The notes under the pieces: model-generated
Database searches by the model: none
What the model was told of the DNA's origin: nothing
Seen by the model: only the letters and a program-made list of their open reading frames with translations
Position numbers and translations under genes: made by a program
Part shown: positions 11,441-22,269 of the stretch, one piece after another
Position numbering within the stretch: the first letter of the stretch is position 1
Layout: each line of letters starts with the position of its first letter
NCBI RefSeq assembly: GCF_950023065.1
Contig: NC_088679.1
Coordinates: 64,480,001-64,544,000 of the forward strand
Direction of reading: 5' to 3'
DNA length: 64,000 bases
Source: Planococcus citri
Taxonomy: Eukaryota > Arthropoda > Insecta > Hemiptera > Pseudococcidae

Positions 11441-11640
11441 CCATCAGCTATTCGCTGATTGCAAGATAGTTTTTGCATTTTGCTTCACCATATTGGTTGA
11501 TGGTTGCATTGGTTGCTTAAGATTTGCTTTTAAATATCAACTTGAAGCTATTTTTTATTTTTTGATCTTTTTTTATACCTTATATTTATAAAGTACATAG
11601 AATGTACCTAGACCAGTAGACCAACTACTTTTGTTGAAAT
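11440..11640. repeat. Dispersed repeat, copy 2 of 4, with downstream homology
   Basis: It has the same core as the copy at 10467. The downstream sequence (TTGCTTTTAAATATCAACTTG, then AAGTACATAGAATGTACCTA) matches the sequence after the copy near 42611, so the family is at least about 150 bp long. Confidence 0.65.
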
Positions 11641-12983
11641 GGAGTCGAATGAATTTCTCGTAAATTGGAACATCGAATGAAATAAAATCATTCGTACATG
11701 AATAAAAAAACATTAAAAATTAAATTCCGAATCAGTACTTTTGGTTTTGTTTTGATAAACAGTAATTGCTGATATTGCCTTTTGTGTCGAAATACTGTTT
11801 GTAGATTGGCTATGAACTGAAAATTCATAAATTTATTGCCATTTAAAAATTCAAAATTGCGAAGATTTATGATGAATACGTACAGAGCTAAAATTTCCAT
11901 TTCTAATCAAACAACTGCTGGGGGTTGAAAGTACTTGGCTATGATTTGAAACTTCTTAAAAAATTAATCAATTTTGCCATTCAAATGCAATTTGAACAAA
12001 ACAAAAAGTAAACATCCAATAATATTTCAATCGCTGATTCCGATTGGCTTCTTTGAAACCAAAACAATATTTTAAAAAAAAAAAATCCTTCGAAAATCAC
12101 CTAATCTTCTCTGGCATTGCAACATAATTCTTAAAAATTAAATAAAAGGTTTTAATAACTTACATGGAGCGAATTTTTTTCATCAAATTCAAGAAGAACA
12201 CTTCGAGATCCAAGAATACAATGAAAAGTTTTAATTTACTCACCTGTAAACAAAAAACATTGAAAAAATTACATAATTTTACGTTTGAAAGTCAACAAAT
12301 TTCATCATAATATGAGACCATTTTCAGGAAAAATACGATTTTCATCGACTTTCATCCAATTTCAGATGCTTCACACTCGTATAACGTAATATTATTCCAT
12401 TCCAAATTTCCAATGTAGGAATTGAATCGAAGTTGAATGTATTCAATATTGTTCAACGTTTTCATAGCGTACCTTTACGCCTACAATTCTAAAATTAGGC
12501 AAGACATCATATCACTACATCAAACTGATTGCAATCCACAGAAAAAAGGAGGTCCAAAGCCAACCTTTCTCAATACTTCAATGATTATTCTCTTCGATAG
12601 CTCAGTCTAAAGAGTGTGATGGAAGGGGAAAGGGAGGCTGGCCAACGTCCACACAAGTCTGTTTTTTTTTGAGCATGTAATAATAAGCAGATCGAAGTTA
12701 CGAAATGAAGTGAAACTATCCTGGTGAATTTATCACTTGACTGCCTGCAATATTTTATGGCATTTAAAAAAAATTCTCAATTTTTTTCAAATCTCGAAAA
12801 ATTTAAACACGGAGGAACAATTCATCTAAAATGATTTGATCTCAGCATTCCCAAATTTGTATTCCTAAACTACCAATCTCTGTGAGAGAAGCATTATCCG
12901 AGGGTTTTGATGACTACTCTGTCAGCCCATATGAAAACTCAAGTGAGAACAACCAACTCCCTCAAGAATCGAAATGGTCATAC
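11640..12983. other. AT-rich sequence without a supported gene
   Basis: Nothing recognisable on either strand. Short AT-driven frames only. Confidence 0.35.
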
Positions 12984-14331
12984 TTAACCCTTTCGGCTAC
13001 GAGACAAACTGACGGATAAAATTTGAAGTGCTTCAAACTGAGTCAGGTCGGTTGCTGCCTAGAACTCAAAATTTGCTGGAAATCGCACATTCAGAAAGTA
13101 TTCATGTCACAAATGACAATAAACCTTAAATTGACTATTTTTCGATTTATGACACCGAATAGCATTATAAATCAAAATCAAGCCTTCTGAGGCATCTGAT
13201 ATTTCAAGATGAAAATATTGATTACAAGCATTTTTGAACATAGAAAAAAAGATGAGCTAAAATAAAATAAGTTTGTGTAAGAAAAGAAATTTTTGAAGAA
13301 AAACAAGGCATGAGACTTCAGATGGTTATTCAAACTGCAAATGTTTGAAGGTGATTGCTTGTGGGAGGATTAAAATTGATGGAAAAATCTTTGTGTTATA
13401 GAGAGCATTTTTCGAAATTTTGAAAACTCGTGTCACAATTCAACCTGAAAAGTATGACATCATTTTCATTTTCTGACACATACATCTCTCTTGAGATGAT
13501 TTGCTTGGGTGAGTAAGTTACCTCAGAAGATGACTAGGTGAACTTTTGCGAGCATTCAAATTTTATGATAGATACTGTGTCATAATACAGCCCTCAATCC
13601 CTTTGTCATAAGGAGATAATAAAAATAAAATACGTACGTCATGTTATGGAATTACTGGAATCGCTTTTTAGAAGTCATCTTACAGATAATGAATTGATAG
13701 AGCGCAGTCTTTATGACACAGTATCCATCATAAAATTCAAATGCTTGCAAAAGTTTACCCAGTCATCTTCTGAGGCAACTTACTCACCCAAGCAAATTAT
13801 CTCAAGAGAGATGTATGTGTCAGAAGATGAAAATGATACATATTTTTCAGAATTTCATTGAAAATTAGCGTTGAATTGTGACATGGGTTTTCAAAATTTT
13901 GAAAAATGCTCTCTATAACACAAAGATTTTTCCATCAATTTTAATCCTCCCACAAGCAAACACCTTCAAACATTTGCAGTTTGAATAACTATCTGAAGTC
14001 GCATGCCTTGTTTTTCTTCAATAATTTCTCTTTTTTACTCAAACTAATTTTATTTTAGTTCATCTTTTTTTCTATTTTTAAAAATGCTTGCTACCAATAC
14101 TTTTATCTTGAAGTATCAGATGTCTCAGAAGGCATGATTTTGATTTATAATGCTATTCAGTGTCATAAATCAAAAAATAGTCAATTTAAGGTTTATTGTC
14201 ATTTGTGACATAAATACTTTCTGAATGTGCGATTTCCAGCAAATTTTGAGTTCTAGGCAGCAACCGGCCTTACTTAGTTTAAAGCACTTCGAATTTTATC
14301 CGTTAGTTTGTCTCGTAGCCGAAAGGGTTAA
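12984..14331. mobile_element. piggyBac-like non-autonomous foldback element with about 600-bp arms
   Basis: TTAA at 12984-12987 and at 14328-14331 flank a 1,340-bp element (12988-14327). Its ends are CCCTTTCGGCTACGAGACAA on the left and the exact inverse on the right. The inverted homology continues inward almost uninterrupted to about 13596 on the left and 13702 on the right, leaving a loop of about 105 bp. TTAA duplications with CCC-starting inverted ends are the established signature of the piggyBac superfamily. No transposase is present; the small open frame in the loop and right arm (13646-13861) has no recognisable domain. The arms have diverged modestly with scattered substitutions, so the element is not brand new. 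Confidence 0.85.
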
Positions 14332-14339
14332 GCTCATCC

Positions 14340-15300
14340 TATGAAAACATCAACTGCAAGCACTAATTAATATTAGAAAAGTTATTGATAAATATTTCTC
14401 TCGTTCAATAATACTCGTGAGCAGGGTTGGGGGGGGGGGCGAGGAATCGTAGTCTCCTCAAATAAAAATTCGAAAATGTAGAAAAATGGTCATAAAAACT
14501 AAAAATATGCAAAAAATTAGAAAAAAAAAATTCGAATTTTTTTTCAGATTAAAATTATCCCAATACAAAATCTATTAAGGTTGTCACATTGTAATTTTTG
14601 AATTATAGAATATCATGAATTGGAGAACAAAAAAGAGATCAAAATTTTTCATCGTAATAAATATCTCATCTTCCTGGAATTTGATGAAAATTTGGAAATT
14701 GCTCTTGATAATCTAAAATTTAGCATTCAAGTTTGCACCTTAGGTACTTAAATTGAAACAAATTTTTTTTTTACACTTCCAAAAATATTTTTTTTAAACA
14801 AAAAATAATAATAATTTAGATACTTCGATTTTTTTCTCAAACCACAATAGCGGGGGAAGGGGTGGGGGAAGGAGGGTTGAAAATTAGAGACTTAGAACTT
14901 CAATTTAGCGTTCCCCCCTCCGGAGGAAAGAAAGAAATACAAAAAAAGACCTACTCGTATGTATCTATTTAAATTGGACCCCATAAATATGAATTATGAT
15001 GTTCACTTTATTACGAAATGAAATATCTTAAAAAAATTACACATTATATTATTAAAATTTACCCTTTATTTATAAAAAAAAAAAAAAAAAAAAAAAAAAC
15101 TCCCCGAACACAAATTTTAAAATAACAATTTCAACCATTTTAAAAATACGATAAAAAATTTCAAAACAAAACCACCAACAAACAAAAGTACCTGTGCTAA
15201 CACATTAGAAATTTCAGAAATTAAAAAATGCCCCTAAGAATACCTTATCGTAAATATTCAAAAAATTCACTCGATTATAAAATAGTTAAAGTAAACAATA
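14340..15300. other. Intergenic AT-rich sequence downstream of the tubulin gene
   Basis: No gene recognised. It contains G-runs at about 14427 and 14850-14870 and an A-run at 15077-15101. Confidence 0.4.
15065..15070 (-). terminator. Candidate polyadenylation signal of the alpha-tubulin gene
   Basis: AATAAA on the minus strand, about 290 bases after the tubulin stop codon. A second AATAAA lies at 15007-15012. Either could end the transcript. Confidence 0.4.
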
Positions 15301-15355
15301 AAACTTCAACACAACTCGTTTTCTTATAACAAATAAATTTCAAACAAAAAACAGA

Positions 15356-16255
15356 CTACTTCTGGCCACCCTCACCAGAATCTTGAATAGTAGGATAAGC
15401 AGTCGTCAACGTCTCCCCAGTAGTACCGCTCTCGCCTTCTGATTCGCCCTCAGAAGAACTCTGATCATCGCCATCCTGAGCACATTCTTCGTAATCTTTC
15501 TCCAAAGCAGCCAAGTTTTCCCTAGCATCAACGAACGCAGATTCTTCCATGCCTTCGCCAATGTACCAATGAACGTAAGCTCTCTTCGAGAACATTAGAT
15601 CAAATTTGTAATTAATTCTCGCCCAAACCTCGCCAATCGCTGTTGTATTGCTGGCTGCGCAACAAGCCAAGTCCACTTTGGCTAAATTGCTGCCTGGTAC
15701 GGCGGCCGGAGGTTGGTAGTTGATACCTACTTTGAAACCGGTAGGGCACCATTTCACGAAAGGTATTTGGCTCGCTTTGATCAGCTGGATCGAAGAATTC
15801 ACTTCTTTGGGTGGCACTAGGCCACGATACAGCATACAGCAAGCCATATATTTACCATGACGCGGATCACATTTTAGCATTTGGGCGCTTCTTTCGAAAC
15901 ACATACGGGTTAGCTGGGATATTGTTACTATTTCGTGATTGGCTCGCTGAATTGAGAAAAACGGAGCGTACGAGATGAGTGGAAAGTGTATTCGAGGGTA
16001 GGGTACCAAGTTGGTTTGAAATTCGGTCAAGTCGACGTTGATGGAGCCTTCGAAACGTTTGGAGGCGGTTAGAGCCGAGATGACTTGAGCTAGGATACGA
16101 TTCAAGTCCACGTATGTGGGTAATTCCATGTCTATGTGGCGAGAGCAAATGTCGTAGAGGGCTTCGTTATCGGTGAGAAAGGCGCAGTTACTGCTCTCTA
16201 TCGTGTCGCTGGTGGTTAAGACAGCGTTGTAGGGTTCCACTACACAGGTGGATAG
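15356..16255 (-). CDS. Alpha-tubulin exon 4
   Basis: The acceptor is TTTAG; residues 179-477 begin LSTCVVEPYN and stop at TAG (15356-15358). It contains the intermediate domain with the catalytic Glu, CDPRHGKYMACCMLYRG, WCPTGFKVGINYQPP, the KRAYVHWYIGEGMEE C-terminal helix region and the unusual long tail. Confidence 0.92.
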   Translation of the reverse strand, partial: LSTCVVEPYNAVLTTSDTIESSNCAFLTDNEALYDICSRHIDMELPTYVDLNRILAQVISALTASKRFEGSINVDLTEFQTNLVPYPRIHFPLISYAPFFSIQRANHEIVTISQLTRMCFERSAQMLKCDPRHGKYMACCMLYRGLVPPKEVNSSIQLIKASQIPFVKWCPTGFKVGINYQPPAAVPGSNLAKVDLACCAASNTTAIGEVWARINYKFDLMFSKRAYVHWYIGEGMEESAFVDARENLAALEKDYEECAQDGDDQSSSEGESEGESGTTGETLTTAYPTIQDSGEGGQK

Positions 16256-18556
16256 CTAAATTGACAAGAAGTATTGTTAATATCGGTGAAAATGCTGATA
16301 AGGGAACTTCTCGAGATGCTCAACTCAAATTTGAACAGAACCGTGAGTTTCGAGGAAGAGCATGATCTGAAAACCTTATAACCAAAATTTCAAATGCCCA
16401 ATTTGACTTTTTGATTTTTGACGAATTTTTGAAGATTTAAAATAATTGACCATTTTTGGCGATTTGTGTTTTTTCAGGAAGGGGATGGGAGGGTCCAAAT
16501 GTAAAAAAAAAAAAAAACTTTGAATAGCTCGAGTATAGTTACAAGTTGATTTTTAGGAGCTCAACATGATTTTCACTCCTTATAGAAAAATTTTAAAATT
16601 CTGGAGGAATCTGAAATTGCGCTGGAGCTTCCAGAATGCCTCAAAACGGTGAAATTTGAATTCGAGGGGATGGCTTTAGACAAGAAGCAGCCATTCGTGC
16701 AAATTTCAAAAATTTCTCCGTGAACAGAAAAATTTTGATTTTTATGAATTTTATCCACAGGAATATTTTCATCAAAAAATGGGCTTGAGGAGTTCGCCCC
16801 AAAACCGGCTCAAATGTGATGAAAATCTCTTTAAACAGGTCGAGGATAAACCAAGACTCGATTTTTAGCAGCCCAAATCAATTTCCTCGCCATCTGGAGA
16901 AATTTTGAAAACTCAGGAGAAATCAGAAATTGTGCTGGAGGCTCCAGAAAGGTCAGAAATTGCGAAATTCGGTTCGAGGGTGTTGAATTCCATCATCTTT
17001 ACCCAAGGAATACCTACTTACACGAATTTTTGAAACTTGGATCACCAAAAATGGACAATTTTGAAAAATCAAAAGGTCAATTCGAGGCATCTGATATTTC
17101 GATTATGGGCGTTAAAAAATCATGCTCTTTCCAAAAACCTCGGTCCCGTTCAAATATGAGGCGGCTATCTCGAGATCATTCATCAATCATCATCAATACA
17201 ACTCGAATCAGAAACCTACTCTAGGAGATGGATAGATAACAAGCTGCTATCTTCTTCCCATACTCGACAGTCAGATGTCAATCCAGATCCTGTACAACCA
17301 CCCGTCGAATGAAATACATAAAGAAGCCTTCCAAATTATTACACGAATCAGCCTCTTTCATAATAACAGTAAATGAAGCCGAAAAAAATTCTCTTCAAAC
17401 GTTATATGGCCCTCAGGTGAAATTATTAGTCACATGGATAAGCCACAGTGAGATTTTTAGCAGGCCAAATCAATTACCATACCTTCTGGAGAAATTTTCA
17501 AACTCTGGAGAAATCTAAAATTGTGCTAAAGGCTCCAGAATAGTCAGAAATGGCGAAATTCGGTTCAGGGGTGTAAATTGTATTAGTTTTCGGCCTACTT
17601 TCCTTCATCTATACCTACCGAATAAAATACCCATTTACACAATATATTTTTGAAGCTTAAATCGCCAAAAATGGTCAGCAATTTCGAATTTTCAAAAATT
17701 TTCTAAAAATCAAAAAGTCAATTTGAGACATCTGATATTTCGATTATGAGGGTTTCAAACTACCCTCTTTCCAAAAATCCCAGTCTCGTTCAAACACATG
17801 AGGTGAATATCTCGAGAGATTCCTTCATCTTTCGCCAATATACTACTCGAATCAGATAAACATACTCTCGGAGATGGGTAAATAATAAACTGCAATTTAT
17901 GCTTCTTCCCATACTCGGCAGTCAGATGTTCCATTAACAAAGACGTCAATCCAGATCCTGTACCACCACCCATCGAATGAAATATAAAGAACCCTTCCAA
18001 ATTATTACACAAATCAGCCTCCTTCCTAATTGCGGTGAATAAAGCCGAAGATAACTCTCTACCAACGGTGTATCTCCCTCTGGCGAAATTATTAGCCGCA
18101 TCTTCTTTACCAGAAATCAAACCAGAAGGATGGAAGAAATGTTGGAATTGATTGTTTCGTATTTCATCTGAAACCGAATACCCTATTTTTTAGCATTTCG
18201 TTGAAAATCTCAAGAGCTATAATGAGAATGACCTACCGATAACATTGGGTTCCAAATCAACAAACACAGCTCTGGGTACATATTTTCCTACGATTGTTTC
18301 CTCGAAAAATGTAGTAAATGTTTCGCACTCTCTGAGACAACAAGGGGCTACATCAGTGGTGAGGAATCCATTGGGTAGAACTCCGTGTTCAATGCAGTAT
18401 AATTCCCAACAAGCGTTACCGATTTGTGTACCTGCTTGACCGATATGAATGGAGATTATTTCTTGCTGCCAAAAAAAGGAGAAGAATTGAAATAATTGAT
18501 GATAAAAATCAGATCCTTCAGAATTATTGATAACGAGAATATGGTACACTTACCAT
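15356..18556 (-). CDS. Divergent alpha-tubulin, complete four-exon gene
   Basis: Spliced exons 18554-18556 (ATG only), 18237-18465, 17866-18167 and 15356-16255 join in phase to give 477 residues. Alpha- and beta-tubulin dimers polymerise into microtubules. The GTP-binding glycine loop GGGTGSG is at about 144-150, and the catalytic Glu of alpha-tubulins is kept in NVDLTEFQTNLVPYP (about 256). Three features are unusual. The loop that carries acetylated K40 is two residues longer, has no lysine and has three cysteines (APCCLREC). The tail after DYEE is about 24 residues longer than usual, Ser/Gly/Glu-rich, and ends in GGQK rather than EEY. Many core substitutions occur throughout. The intron directly after the ATG is a classic alpha-tubulin feature. 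It is most likely a specialised paralogue, for example germline or sensory; that role is inference. Confidence 0.93.
16256..17865 (-). other. Alpha-tubulin intron 3, repeat-filled
   Basis: A 1.6-kb intron. It holds CTGGAGGCTCCAG-type repeats (about 16600-17000 and 17490-17560), also seen near 38.4-39.2 kb, and the partial copy of exon 3 described separately. Confidence 0.8.
16838..17440 (-). pseudogene. Tandem duplicate of part of the tubulin gene, with decayed exon 3 copy
   Basis: This block parallels 17441 to about 18110 along its whole length: repeat sequence, then intron, then exon 3. The exon part is 17221-17440. Shared landmarks are ATTTTTAGCAGCCCAAATCA, CATCTGATATTTCGATTATG, CAATCCAGATCCTGTAC and CCTTCCAAATTATTACAC. 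In the copy, two extra bases sit just before the nucleotide-binding loop and about 18 bases are missing after it, so the frame is lost. A GTAGGT donor is still present at the exon's end. It lies downstream of the real exon 3 within intron 3. Confidence 0.85.
17866..18167 (-). CDS. Alpha-tubulin exon 3
   Basis: Acceptor GGTTTCAG, donor GTATGT, phase 1 in and phase 0 out. It encodes residues 78-178: the HPSGLISGKEDAANNFARG segment, the GGGTGSG nucleotide-binding loop and LQFIIYPSPR. Confidence 0.92.
18237..18465 (-). CDS. Alpha-tubulin exon 2
   Basis: Acceptor TTTTTGGCAG, donor GTAGGT. It encodes residues 2-77 plus the first base of residue 78, including GQAGTQIGNACWELYC and the altered K40 loop, and ends in FVDLEPNVI. 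Confidence 0.92.
18554..18556 (-). CDS. Alpha-tubulin exon 1 (start codon only)
   Basis: ATG is followed immediately by donor GTAAGT. The rest of the exon upstream of 18556 is 5' UTR of unknown length. This start is fixed because exon 2 begins at the second tubulin residue (QEIISIHIGQAG). Confidence 0.88.
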
Positions 18557-19455
18557 TGTAATTTTGGTGAACTTTATTCAAAAGAAATTAAATTTACGAA
18601 CAAAAACAACACATTTAATTTCTCTTGAATAAATCAACTCGAAATTAATCACTACATTTAATTTTACATTTATGCAAAGTTGATCATTAATCAAATAGAT
18701 AAAATTGTGTTTGTTTTGAATACGTTTTAATATCCATTCAGAGTAGATAGCCAGTTATTTTTAAATTTAAGGAGTGAATTGTTTTGTTTTGAAAGTAGAA
18801 GGGAGGAACATGAAGGAGACCAACGCAATGTTTTTTTTTTTTTGGAAAAAAAGTAGTAAGTAACCCATATCACTGACAGTTCAACTTCAACTAAACCGGA
18901 ACGGAGACGTCACTATTTATTTTATTAATGAGGCAAAATAAAATGAAAAATCAACACTCATTTTGGAAAACAAAGAATGTTTTCAAGACCTCTGATAATT
19001 TTCACTTTTCTACTGCTTCAAGCGATATTATTTATAAAATATTGTACTCGTTTTGGCCCACATTTTTGTTCAATGAACCTTGAAATTAACCATGAAATCA
19101 GTAGATTGAAATTGCAATAACATAAGCAAAATCTGTTAGCAGTACCTATCCTTAGTTGTTCTTTTTCGTTTATTCAATGTGAGTATCATTTACATACTTC
19201 GACAATTAAAAAATCTGATTTAATTAATATGTGTAAGTAAAAATAAGTAAGTAAGTACTGTTTTTTTTATTTTTTTCATTTTTTTGTTTTTTGCACATGC
19301 CTACAACTTAATGTACCTATTCAAAAAGCTCAAGTATTGACGACTTTTGCATACTTCTAAATAACCATAGAGTACTCGTAGTGATGGGCAATATGAAAAT
19401 TGAAAAGTACATTTCTTTCAATGAAAAATTGAAAAGAAAAGATTTTACTTGGCAA
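18557..19455. other. Upstream region of the alpha-tubulin gene
   Basis: It should contain the 5' UTR and promoter of the minus-strand tubulin. No TATA box or other element stands out, and no coding sequence was found. Confidence 0.35.
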
Positions 19456-20403
19456 ATCATCGTTTGCGCTTCTAATTGTTATCAACGGAAGCGCAAACGA
19501 TGCATTTTTTTCAATCGTTTGCGCTTTTTACTAAAATTTCGTCAGAGTAGCAGTGGTTCCCAAAACAGCATTTAAATATTAATTTTTTGAGAATTATTTT
19601 CTGAAAGTTTCAGCATTTTTTCGTAGTTGGTGCTTTTTGAAGGAAAAAATGATAATATGTATAGTTAAGTTCATAAAAACAGTTCTGTATTTTACTTATT
19701 ATCAATTAAAAAAGTGCAACAACACAACGAGTAAAAATAACCAATTAAAAACGCGAGAAGATAAAAAAAGCGAATTAAAATTCGATATAAAAAACACGAA
19801 TCTTCAATAAACGTACAACAAATAGAAAATTAGTTAAAAAGGAACATGAAAATAAGTACCTATGCACTAGAGTGGAGCGGAAAAAATTTATAGTCTTCGA
19901 TTTCGCTGAAATTGAAGTATGTTGGAGATTTTGAGTTGAAATGGCCCCAAAAAAATTTTCAGCCCCCCACGTGCCCCTGCGGTGGAACGGTGGCCCTCTA
20001 AATTAGGGTCATTTTGGAAAAAAACGTTGTTTTTTGAATTTAAAAGTATCAATAACCAATCGATAACACTTTATTTAATAAAGTCAACGGCATGTAGGTA
20101 GTTAGGAATGTATCCTACCAATGTAAGGCGCATATATATGTACATACAATGTACCTGTATACTCTCATACCCATTACATATGCGCTGAGTACAACTTACA
20201 TCAATCATTTACCCATTCTAGTTATTTATAAGGGAAGAGAAATGTGAGTAGGTACCTATTTATGGGACTCTGTTGAAGTGAAGAAATGCTTCTGTATGTG
20301 TATTGTGTACTAACACCTTCCAGTAGGTGCCTAGATGTTACTAACAAGTTTGGGAACCCCTGCTTTTCAAAAGCGCAAACGATTTACGAAAAGCGCAAAC
20401 AGT
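19456..20403. mobile_element. hAT-like non-autonomous element with repeated terminal motif
   Basis: CAGTGGTTCCCAAA at 19551-19564 faces TTTGGGAACCCCTG at 20349-20362. CAG-ending inverted repeats of the form CAGNGGTTCCCAA are typical of hAT elements. The inverted homology goes on outside these ends: TCGTTTGCGCTT occurs three times on the left (about 19459, inverted at 19487-19499, and 19513) and the inverse occurs twice on the right (20371-20382 and about 20388-20400). The left pair forms a hairpin at 19458-19502. No 8-bp target duplication was found beside the CAG ends, so the true ends may be the outer motif. No transposase was seen. Confidence 0.6.
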
Positions 20404-20579
20404 TAACAGCCTTTTACTTTTCTCTTCACTAAACAAAAAAAGACGAATGACCACTCAATTTACTCGTCAGAGAGTGCTGATTTCGTTGACGAAGTCGAAT
20501 AGGTCTGGTACCAGCTTTGATATTTAATTATTAACACTATAACAATTTTCAATATTTTGCAGTAAGATAGCTTAAATGC
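20404..20579. other. Sequence preceding the duplicated block; possible coding relic
   Basis: Contains a short open stretch reading SADFVDEVE and then a stop (20470-20504). The acidic character resembles the relic downstream, but nothing more can be claimed. Confidence 0.2.
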
Positions 20580-22260
20580 AGAAACAACGATGCTGAAGAA
20601 TTGAACCAAACAATATCGAAAATTTCTAACGATCTCGATGAAGAAAACGAAAATGATCCTGAAACAGATGATTCTGAAGTGATGAAGTAGAAGAAAACGA
20701 AGAAAAGCCAAGTCTTGCATACTTACTGTCAAATGTTAATTATTTGCAGTTCCATGTTATTCATTTTTGTTCAATAAAAAGTAAAATGAATGTAAATTTA
20801 ATAATGACATGAAAAAGTGGAGTTTGGAAGTAAAAGCAAACGTCTGAGCAAAAAAGTATGCTTGCTGTGTAAGTTTTGTGACAAGAAATGTCGTAAGAAT
20901 GCGATTCGTAGGTACGCATACCTGCAGATGGAGCAGCGAACCAAAAAAAGTCCTCAATCAGATCCTGAGGTGAGCAATTTTTGTTTTTTTTCTCCCATTA
21001 ATTCAAATATGCTTGAAATACGAATGAAGAGCAACTGAAGAATTCGTGTTTTTATTTTCAAATTCAGGTGTTGGAAAAATCCTATTTACGTTTCTATTTT
21101 GATTTTGCGATCGTATTATTTTGAATTTCTGATCTTCATTGATTTATTCGAATATTAGTGAAGTGAAGTTCGTTTTGATCGCGAGATTGTTCGAATCGTG
21201 ATTCTATTTCATCTCTGTAACCAGTCGAATACGAGGCTGATTTGTTTACATTCCATTGGAGATCTAGTAAATAATCGTTTATTTTTCGACAGAATTACTA
21301 CTGATCACTCATTTAAATGGATAGTATAGGTACCTCAAAATTGCATGATTTGAAGGACCACGTGATATAAAATTTCATTAGTATATTCGTATTTGAAAAG
21401 AGCTCGAAATTTCCTTTTATGTGGTTGATAAAAATATTAGTTTTCAAATCACTTTTCTTTTTTTTAGAGAACATGGAAGTAAACGTGAGGACATAATAAT
21501 TCTAGTAAGTAATCGTTTATTTTTCGACAGAATTACTGCTGATCACTCATTTAAATGGACAGTATAGGTACCTCAAAAAAATGCATGATTTGAAGGACCA
21601 CGTGATATAAAATTTTATTAGCATACTCGTATTCGAAAAGAGCTCGAAATTTCTTTTCATGTGAGAAAACGATGATGATCCTAAAACAGATGATTCTGAA
21701 GATGGTCAAATAGAAAAAAACGAAGAAAAGTCAAGTCCTACATACTGCCAAATGTTAATATGTATTGTTTTCAATAACACGTTATTTATTTTTTGTCTAA
21801 TAAAAAGTAAAAAAAATTACGTGAAAAAGTGGAGTTGGAGATATTTCAAGTAAACGCATGAACCAAAAAAAAGTCTTCAATCAGTATTCGAGGTGAGCAA
21901 TTTTTGTTTTTTCCTCCAATAAATTCAAATATGCTTATTGAAATGCAATTGCACATGAAGAGCTATTGAAGAATTCGTGTTTTTTTTTTCAAATTCCGGT
22001 GTTGGAAAAATCCTCTCTCAAAATCAGAGTGCTGTCGAATTTATTGAAGTACCAGTACAAGACACAACGACAGCATATTAATCATAAATCGAGATGGTAA
22101 TTGACGTTATGGCATAATGTCAATGGAGTAAGTAACTTGTTTTTTTTTTGTCTTTTTTTTTTGACAGAATTACTGCTAGTTGATCACTTATTTAAATGGA
22201 CAGTAGGTACCTCAAAAATGCATGGATTAAAGACTACGTGATATGAAATTTTATCATCAT
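20580..22260. repeat. Decayed tandem duplication with acidic and Cys/Lys-rich coding relics
   Basis: Segment 1 (about 20640-21480) and segment 2 (about 21663-22020 onward) share ordered blocks: AACAGATGATTCTGAAG, ATAAAAAGTAAAA, GAAAAAGTGGAGTT, AGGTGAGCAATTTTTGTTTT and GGTGTTGGAAAAATCCT. A second block containing TCGACAGAATTACT and GGACCACGTGATATAAAATT occurs at about 21265-21420, 21502-21662 and 22155-22260. Segment 1 has an open stretch (20817-20969) with CLLCKFCDKKCRK that ends at a GTGAGC donor-like site. Segment 2 has lost that part between short A-rich matches. It is probably an old gene or transposon fragment duplicated in place. Confidence 0.55.
20817..20969 (+). pseudogene. Possible exon relic with Cys/Lys-rich motif
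   Basis: The open frame runs to SPQSDPE just before GGTGAGC. It contains CLLCKFCDKKCRK (three Cys pairs-like spacing) and basic flanks. The duplicate copy keeps only the two ends, so the Cys-rich middle is deleted there. The family is not recognised. Confidence 0.25.
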
Positions 22261-22269
22261 TTCTGATAG

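Noticed and set aside
13646..13861. Open frame inside the piggyBac-like foldback
   Set aside because: It straddles the loop and right arm, has no domain, and the mirrored arm does not keep it open.
15078..15101. A-run as a poly-A tail of a retroposed gene
   Set aside because: It lies on the plus strand downstream of a minus-strand gene that has introns, and no retroposed sequence precedes it.
17309..17518. Open frame in tubulin intron 3
   Set aside because: It is the antisense of the decayed exon 3 copy, not a separate gene.
18245..18439. Plus-strand open frame across tubulin exon 2
   Set aside because: Shadow of the real exon on the other strand.
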